From: Neocallimastix lanati (nom. inval.)
Taxonomy: Eukaryota > Neocallimastigomycota > Neocallimastigomycetes > Neocallimastigales > Neocallimastigaceae
NCBI GenBank assembly: GCA_016946835.1
Contig: JACVTC010000197.1
Location: forward strand, 62,001 to 126,000
Direction: 5' to 3'
Length of the DNA: 64,000 nt
Shown here: in pieces, positions 57,371 to 64,000 of the stretch
How the letters are laid out: every line of letters starts with the position of its first letter
Position numbering within the stretch: the stretch's first letter is position 1
Notes under the pieces: model-generated
Told to the model about the DNA's origin: nothing
Databases searched by the model: none
What the model saw: the letters and a program-made list of their open reading frames with translations, nothing else
Position numbers and translations under genes: made by a program

Positions 57371-57597
57371 TTAATTTATTAAATTGAAATTTAATATATA
57401 AAATAAATAATCAAAATTGGTATTTATAAATATTAATAAATTTTATTATGAAAGTTTTTATTTTTATTAATAAATTAATATTTTTGAAAAATTTTACAGT
57501 TTCATGTATAAATATTATTTAAAATTTTTGATACATATATTAAGAGAAGCTTAAAAGAATAAAAAAAGCTATATAAAATAAAAATAAAAATAAAAAA

Positions 57598-57681
<84 letters not shown>

Positions 57682-58074
57682 TAATAATAATAATAAAATT
57701 ATTATTTAATAAATAGTCTAGTTAATAAGAAATTATGTTTTATTTAATATAAATAATATATATAAAAAATAAAACTGTGACAATGATTATTTTATATAAA
57801 GTTAAAATTATAATATAAATATTTTTTTAATTTTAAAAATATTTTATAAAATATTTTGTAATTTCAAGATATATTGTTATATATATATATATATGTTTAA
57901 TATTTAAGCAATTTATAAATGATATTATTAATAAATTGATTAATTAAATATTTATTATAATATGTATATTTATATAAATTATATAATAGATTTATTAATT
58001 TTTAAAATTAAAATTTTAAAATCTTGAAATTAAGCATTTCTATTAATTCTGAAAAGAATAAAATTTTGTTGACT
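55097..58074. other. Long intergenic region with homopolymers and (TAA)n
   Basis: About 3 kb of A/T DNA between the divergent S9 peptidase (minus) and ING (plus) genes, so it holds both promoters. Items: T runs (55421-55448, 55662-55688, 56128-56171), a duplicated T/A block with TGAAATACTTTCATTGAAAA at about 56485 and 56603, and (TAA)n at 57599-57690. No gene seen. Confidence 0.6.
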
Positions 58075-58991
58075 ATGCTAAATTCTAATCACGACACTTC
58101 AATTTTTTTCGAGGAATATATTGCGAGTAATATTTAATTATACCTGTTAAAATATAATTACTTTTTAAAGTATTTCAATATTATTGATGATATATTTAAA
58201 ATTAAGGTATTGATAGTCTTCCTTCAGAAATTCATCAACATTGTAAAGAATTAAGAGAAAAAGATGAACAATATCAAAGTAATGTGAATATAAATATTTT
58301 TTTTTACCTTTTTCATTATATTAAAATAATATATATATGACATATATTTCAATGTAATAGAAATTAGAGAACAAATATCTCATGAATATACTTCCATTTA
58401 TAGAGTAAGTTTATATAATGTATTCTAAAAAATAATATTGTTATAAATGAATCTAATGTAAATAATATTTAATATTATATAATTTGATATTATTTTTATA
58501 TTACTAAAATAATATATATTATTAAAATAATATATATATTATTATAATATATATATAGTTTGAAAAGAATCATGGTAATATACAATATCATTGGTTTTTT
58601 TAAATTATTTTACAACCAGTTTATTTTACATATTTTTATATCATTAAATTTATAATATGATATAAAATATATATATATATATATGTATTTTTTTTATTTT
58701 TATTTTTATTTTTATTATTATTCTTTTATTAATATTTTTTTTTTTACTCATAAAAATATCCTAAATTGAATATATAATAATAATAATATATGAAAAAAAA
58801 AAAAAAAAAAAAAAAAGGTTTTTTTACACCAAATCCAAACGAATCTACTATTATTGGAAATGTTAGAAAAGAAATGAAAGAAACTCAAAGTTTAGCAGAT
58901 GAAAAAGTAGAAATATCGGAAAAAACTTTAAGATTAGTATGTGTATATTTTATTATTAAATATAAAAAATATTTTAGTTACTTTTTTATTT

Positions 58992-59029
<38 letters not shown>

Positions 59030-59063
59030 ATTATATATATATATAAAACTTATAATATAAATT

Positions 59064-59118
<55 letters not shown>

Positions 59119-60736
59119 ATTTAAAGATTGGTTTACATATCAAACGTTTAAAGGAAACATTATCGAAAATTCAGAGTAATAATCCAACAAGCTCATCTAT
59201 TGATACCAAAAATAGTCTTCTTACACCAAAGACTGAGGAAACAAAATCATCAGGTATTCATTTTATTAATTTTCAAAAATATATATTTATATTTATTGTT
59301 AATTTTGATATTAAACAATAAATTTTATTATAGATCATTCTCATACCCACGGTCATTCACAAAAATCATCAAGAAGTCAACATACTCATTCAAATATTAA
59401 TTTAAAAAGTAAATAATTTTGATAAGCATTATATATTTTAAATATATTTTAATTAGGAATTATTAATTTTTTATTTTATTTTATTTTATTTTTATAAAAA
59501 TTTACTCTTTTATATTACTTCACTATTTATTTTATTTTATTTTATTTTTATAAAAATTTACTCTTTTATATTACTTCACTATTTATTTTATATTATTTTA
59601 TTTTATTTTATTCAATCTGTACTTATATTTATATTTCTACTATTTATTTTTATTTTATTTTATTCAATCTGTACTTATATTTATATTTCTACTATTTATT
59701 TTATTTTTTTTTTTATTTTATTTTATTCAATCTGTACTTATATTTATATTTCTACTATTTATTTTATTTTTTTTTTATTTTATTTTATTCAATCTGTACT
59801 TATATTTATATTTCTACTATTTATTTTATTTTTTTTTTATTTTATTTTATTCAATCTGTACTTATATTTATATTTCTACTATTTATTTTATTTTATTTTA
59901 TTTTATTTATTAATACTTTACTCTTTTATATTATTTCACTATTTATTTTATTTTATTTTATTTTTTAATACTTTACTCTTTTATATTATTTCACTATTTA
60001 TTTTATTTTATTTTATTTTATTTTTATTAATACTTTACTCTTTTATATTACTTCACTATTTATTTTATTTTATTTTATTTTATATAATACATTTATTTAT
60101 TAATATTTTTTTTTTGTTTTATTTTTATTTTTATTTTTTAAATTCTATTCATTAGACCGTAAAAGCAATACTGTTGTAAAAAATTCTGTTGCTAGAAAAA
60201 GAAGAAAAGTTGAGAATAATGAAGCAGTTGCTACATCTACAACAACCAATGAAACTCATAGAGAATTTAATGCAAATAATGAACCATTGTATTGTATATG
60301 TAGACAGGTATATATTTTGTATAGTATATATATATATATATAGTTTTATTTTATATTGATTGTCAATGTTGAAATTTATATCGGTATAATTATTTAATTG
60401 TCAATATTGAAATTTATATCGTTATAATTATTTAATAGTAATATTAAAATAATAAATTTTTATTTCTCGTTTTTTATTTATTTAGATATCATATGGTAAT
60501 ATGATTGCTTGTGATAATCAAAAGGTAATAATTATTATATATAAATTATTAATAAAAATAAATATTAAATATAAAAATTTATAATAAAATAGAATTGTCC
60601 ACATGAATGGTTTCATTATGAGTGTGTTGGTTTAGTAGAACCGCCAAAGGGTTCATGGTATTGTCCAGATTGTAGAGCTAAAATGAACAAGAAAAATTCA
60701 GGAGAGTCCGAATCTGAAGAAGAAACAAATCATTAA
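58075..60736 (+). CDS. ING-family PHD-finger protein
   Basis: Subunit of histone acetyltransferase or deacetylase complexes. The PHD finger of this family reads H3K4me3. Exons: 58075-58126, 58207-58278, 58361-58404, 58559-58574, 58818-58936, 59127-59253, 59334-59408, 60156-60307, 60486-60524, 60593-60736; phases close to 279 residues. The N-terminal ING domain has [31 protein letters not shown] and [21 protein letters not shown] His/Ser-rich linker follows ([16 protein letters not shown]) and a basic patch (VARKRRKVE). The C-terminal PHD finger is complete: [40 protein letters not shown] (Cys4-His-Cys3), including the Tyr, Met and Trp that line the methyl-lysine pocket. The intron between exons 7 and 8 holds TTTTA satellite. 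Exon 4 is only 16 bases. Confidence 0.95.
59465..60085. repeat. TTTTA satellite with linkers A and B inside ING intron 7
   Basis: TTTTA blocks alternate with linker B (AAATTTACTCTTTTATATTA then CTTCACTATTTA; two copies), then linker A (TCAATCTGTACTTATATTTA then TATTTCTACTATTTA; five copies), then linker B again (three copies). It is the same family as 3888-5062 and 13119-13440 and has the same orientation. Confidence 0.92.
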
Positions 60737-61490
60737 AAAATTATTGAATAATTAAATATAAAAATTTTATTTTTTTGCTTTTTTTTTTATGAATAATTGG
60801 TTATTAATATTGTAATATATAATACCTTTTATATATATATATATGTAGTCTTAAATATATTGTGATATTAATAATATCTATCAATTTATAGATTTTTTAT
60901 TCTTTTATATTTAATTGAATTGAAATAGTTACTATTATTTCTTAGTTATCATTTTTCTTTATTAATATTTTTTTTATTCTAGTTTTTTATTTATATCATA
61001 ATTTTAATTAATTTTGTTTTATTCTATTATTTTATTATTTAATTTATAATTATTTTATTTAATTTTATAAAAATGAAACTATCAATAAATAATAAAAAAT
61101 ACCATTAAAAATAAAAAAAAGAAAAAAATTTGAAATTACTTTTAGGTTTTTAGGTGTTGCCAAATTAGTAGATCAATAATGTATTATTAAATTATTTTTT
61201 TCATAATTTAATTAATTAATAATAAAAAAATTAATAAATCAATGAATAAATGAATGAATAAATAAAAGAATAAATAAATTAATAAAATAAATTAATGAAT
61301 TAATGAATAAATAAATAAATAATCAAATAAATATAATAAATGAATAAATGAATAAATAAATAATTATGAAATTTCTTATAAAATATTTTTTTAATAAATT
61401 ATGGCCCTTTACGGTTTAAATTTCAATATAAAATTTTTCTATGGATAAAATAAATTTAATTTTTTTTAAAAAAAAGTTTAAATAATATTG

Positions 61491-61532
<42 letters not shown>

Positions 61533-61825
61533 TTAATATTTAATAATATTTTAATTTTGAAAAACAGATTATAGAAATATAATTATTAAATGTTTTTTTA
61601 AAATAATACCTTTTATTGAAATATTATTAAATTTGTGTTTCTCTATTAATATAAATAGAAAAAATAATAATGTTATACTTTTAAAGATTTTCGTAACATC
61701 AATGAAGTATTAAAACTTTTTATTTTTATATAAAAAATATTATTAATCAATAAGAATTTTTATTTTTATTTTTATTTTTTTTTTTTTAAAAAAAATACAA
61801 TAACAAATTAAAAATATTTAAGAAT
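60737..61825. other. Spacer between ING and the HMMR-like gene
   Basis: A/T DNA with (AAAT/GAAT)n at 61225-61360 and a T run at 61492-61526. The two genes point the same way, so this holds the ING 3' end and the promoter of the next gene. No further feature. Confidence 0.5.
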
Positions 61826-64000
61826 ATGTTTACAAGAGCAAATAGATTTGAAGAAAAAAGTAAGAAAATAAAACTAATAAAAAATATATAATATTTTTTT
61901 CATTAATATCAAATGCCAAATTAACTTATATATATAATTTTTAATATAGATTATACTGATGATGTTCCTGGACCAGGTCAATATGATATAAAAGAAGCGG
62001 TCCCTTCAATGGATGAAATGAAAAAATTTGGTTTTTTAAATAAATCAAAAAGATTTATTTCACCAAAGTCAGGTAATTTAAAATTTATTAAATTTGAAAA
62101 CAATATATAAATAATTATATGCTTAATAAATAATATCAATATAAATATTAATACTTTAATTTAATAAAATAATGGCTAACATTATTTATTATAATTTATA
62201 AATTGCTCTATGTAGAGACTTCAGGATTAAGCTTTTTAGGACCAAATACATTCAGTAATAGAATTAATAAGAAATCAATTATAAAAAAATCAGGTAATAA
62301 GGAGAATTATTTAGCAGTAAAAATTAATCAACTTACAATGGAAAATAATTATCTTCAAGAGCAATGCAACGAAAAAGAAAATTCAATTGCTCAATTAAAG
62401 AATCAACTTAATACTTTATTATTAGATAATAATAAAAATACTAAAGAAAAGAGGGATATTATTGAATTAAACCTTGAAGTTGACAAATTAAAGAAAAAAA
62501 ATTTAAAACTTAAAAATGAATCAGAAAATTGGAGAGAAATGTGGAAAGAAAGAGAGTTGGAAAAAAAAGAGATGGAACATCAAATGAATATTGAAATAAA
62601 TAATTCTAAAATAAAAATTAATTCTTTTGAAAAACAGATTTTTAAGTATAAGGAACAACTAAAAGCATCTTTACACAAAAATCAAGAGAATGAAAATCTT
62701 ATTGCAGAATTAAAATTAGAATCAGATAATTTGAAAAAACAAAAAAGTAGTAATGAATTGAAAATTCTTGATGAAAATATGAAACTTAAAAAAAATTTAC
62801 AAACAGTTAATGAACAGAAAGACCGTCTTTCAGAAAAAATTGATAGAATTGAAAAACAGCATGAGGCAAATATTACTGAAATGAAGAAATATATTGATAT
62901 TCTTCAAGAAGATAATGAAAAAGTATTAATGGAAAAAAGTCAAATTATGCTTTCAAATGAAAATTTAAATCGTGAAAAAATAACTATACAAAAAGATTAT
63001 GACCAAATGAAGGAAGAAAATCAAACATATTTAAATAAACGTGAAAAAGCTTTACAAGAAAAACAAATTCTTTTAGATGAAAAAAAAAGGAGAGAGGAAG
63101 AGATAAGAGATTTAGAAAAATCATTACAAGAAAAAGATGATGAAATAACAGAAGTAAAAAAAATATTAGAACAGATAAAAGAGGAATTAGAATTCCAAGA
63201 AGAACTTAACAAGCGAATTACTGAAGAAAAAAGACATTACAAAGAAATTGCCTCTACTTTAAAAATTGAAAAACAAACTGTTACAGAAAAGCATGATGCA
63301 CAAGTAAATGTTTTGAGAAAAGAAAATGAACAATTAGAACAGCAGCATAAAAAACTTAAAGAGGAAATTAATACTCAAAAAACATCATTAACTAAATTTA
63401 AAAATGATTTGGCTAAGCAAGAAAATATAATTCATTCAGTTAAGACGACTTTAAAAGAAACGGAAGATCGTCATAAAATTGAAAAGGAAAAATTTATTAA
63501 AGATTATGATGAATTACAACATAATTATAATGAATTAAAAAATAAATATAAAGACGTTGAAACATCTTCATCTGATCGTATTTCAGAGCTAACTAATTGC
63601 ATTGATAAGAATGAAGAAAAAATTAAGGCATTGGAACATGAACTTGATAAAAAATCACTTAATTTAAATGAAAAAAATAGAGAATTAAAAGATATGAATA
63701 GTGAATTAGAAAAAGTTATTAAAGAAAAAGAATCAAGTGGTAAAAACTTTAATAATCAATTAAATGATTTATCCTCAAATTATAAAAATTTAGAAGAAGA
63801 GTATAGCAAAATATCGGAAGAAGTTAAAAAGAAATCTACTCAATTAAATGAATCAATTAATAAATGTAACGAATTAAATGAAAAATACGAAAAAGAACGT
63901 CAACATTGGATAGACATTAAAAAGAAGGATATGGAAGAAATATATCGTTTAGAAAATATTGTCAATGAAAAATCATCTGAAATACAAAAATTAAATGAGG
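61826..64000 (+). CDS. HMMR-like coiled-coil protein (N-terminal part, runs off the window)
   Basis: Exons 61826-61859, 61950-62072 and 62216 to beyond 64000; phases close and about 647 residues are visible. The start MFTRANRFEEK joins NYTDDVPGPGQYDIKEAVPS, MKKFGFLNKSKRF and SGLSFLGPNTFSNRI. The PGPGQYD followed by F-x-x-SKRF resembles the N-terminus of vertebrate HMMR/RHAMM (PSPGAYD...F-x-x-SQRF), a microtubule and spindle-pole protein. The same short PGPGxY motif also occurs in SHIPPO/STPG-repeat proteins, so the call rests on the motif followed by a very long coiled coil. From about residue 75 onward the chain is continuous Lys/Glu/Leu heptads with no end in view. No motor domain is present in the visible part. 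The C-terminal bZIP-like HMMR end cannot be checked here. Confidence 0.65.

Overview
The window is about 64 kb of extremely A+T-rich eukaryotic nuclear DNA. Non-coding stretches are almost pure A/T with long homopolymers and micro- and minisatellites. Genes stand out as islands of better codon content, broken by many short A/T introns with GT...AG ends. The protein set (UFD1, NUP98, a KMT5/SET9-type SET protein, CNOT9, an S9 peptidase of fungal DPP5 type, ING, an HMMR-like protein), the asparagine and glutamine tracts and the very low G+C best fit an anaerobic gut fungus (Neocallimastigomycota). That assignment is inferred from composition and gene content; another very A+T-rich protist such as a dictyostelid is not excluded.

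Layout. 0.85-3.6 kb: decayed fragments of cysteine-rich and membrane-protein genes. 3.6-5.1 kb: a Ty1/copia 3' LTR followed by a large (TTTTA)n composite satellite. 5.3-9.1 kb: a 5'-truncated LINE on the minus strand. 9.6-11.7 kb: a second copia-type LTR and a duplicated A/T segment surrounding a G+C-richer, hairpin-rich island of unknown nature. 11.85-14.44 kb: UFD1 (+). 15.2-17.2 kb: a second, internally deleted LINE. 17.75-21.27 kb: NUP98 (-). 22.18-27.10 kb: a 14-exon SET-domain gene (-) with a C-terminal chromo-barrel-like domain. 27.1-27.8 kb: a 17-bp minisatellite. 27.9-28.0 kb: U6 snRNA (-). 29.5-34.2 kb: a 1256-residue coiled-coil protein (-). 36.4-38.3 kb: CNOT9 (-). 39.3-42.8 kb: a decayed copia element (-). 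43.1-44.8 kb: a third LINE fragment. 45.5-47.5 kb: a receptor-like membrane protein with a proline-rich tail (-). 51.3-55.1 kb: a secreted or membrane S9 peptidase (-). 58.1-60.7 kb: an ING-family PHD protein (+). 61.8-64.0 kb and beyond the window: an HMMR-like coiled-coil protein (+).

The intact genes are housekeeping genes of separate pathways: ubiquitin-dependent extraction, nuclear transport, chromatin, mRNA decay and splicing. They do not form a functional cluster. For UFD1, NUP98, the SET gene, the coiled-coil gene, CNOT9, the membrane protein, the peptidase and ING, I traced exon boundaries by hand. Every junction keeps the reading frame and the summed lengths are multiples of three. 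The accessory content is all transposon debris and satellite expansion. No CRISPR array, operon or bacterial-type system is present. The items most worth following up are the SET plus chromo-barrel fusion, the hairpin-rich island at 10.46-10.86 kb, the unusual U6 3' hairpin, and the two-linker TTTTA satellite family that recurs inside introns.
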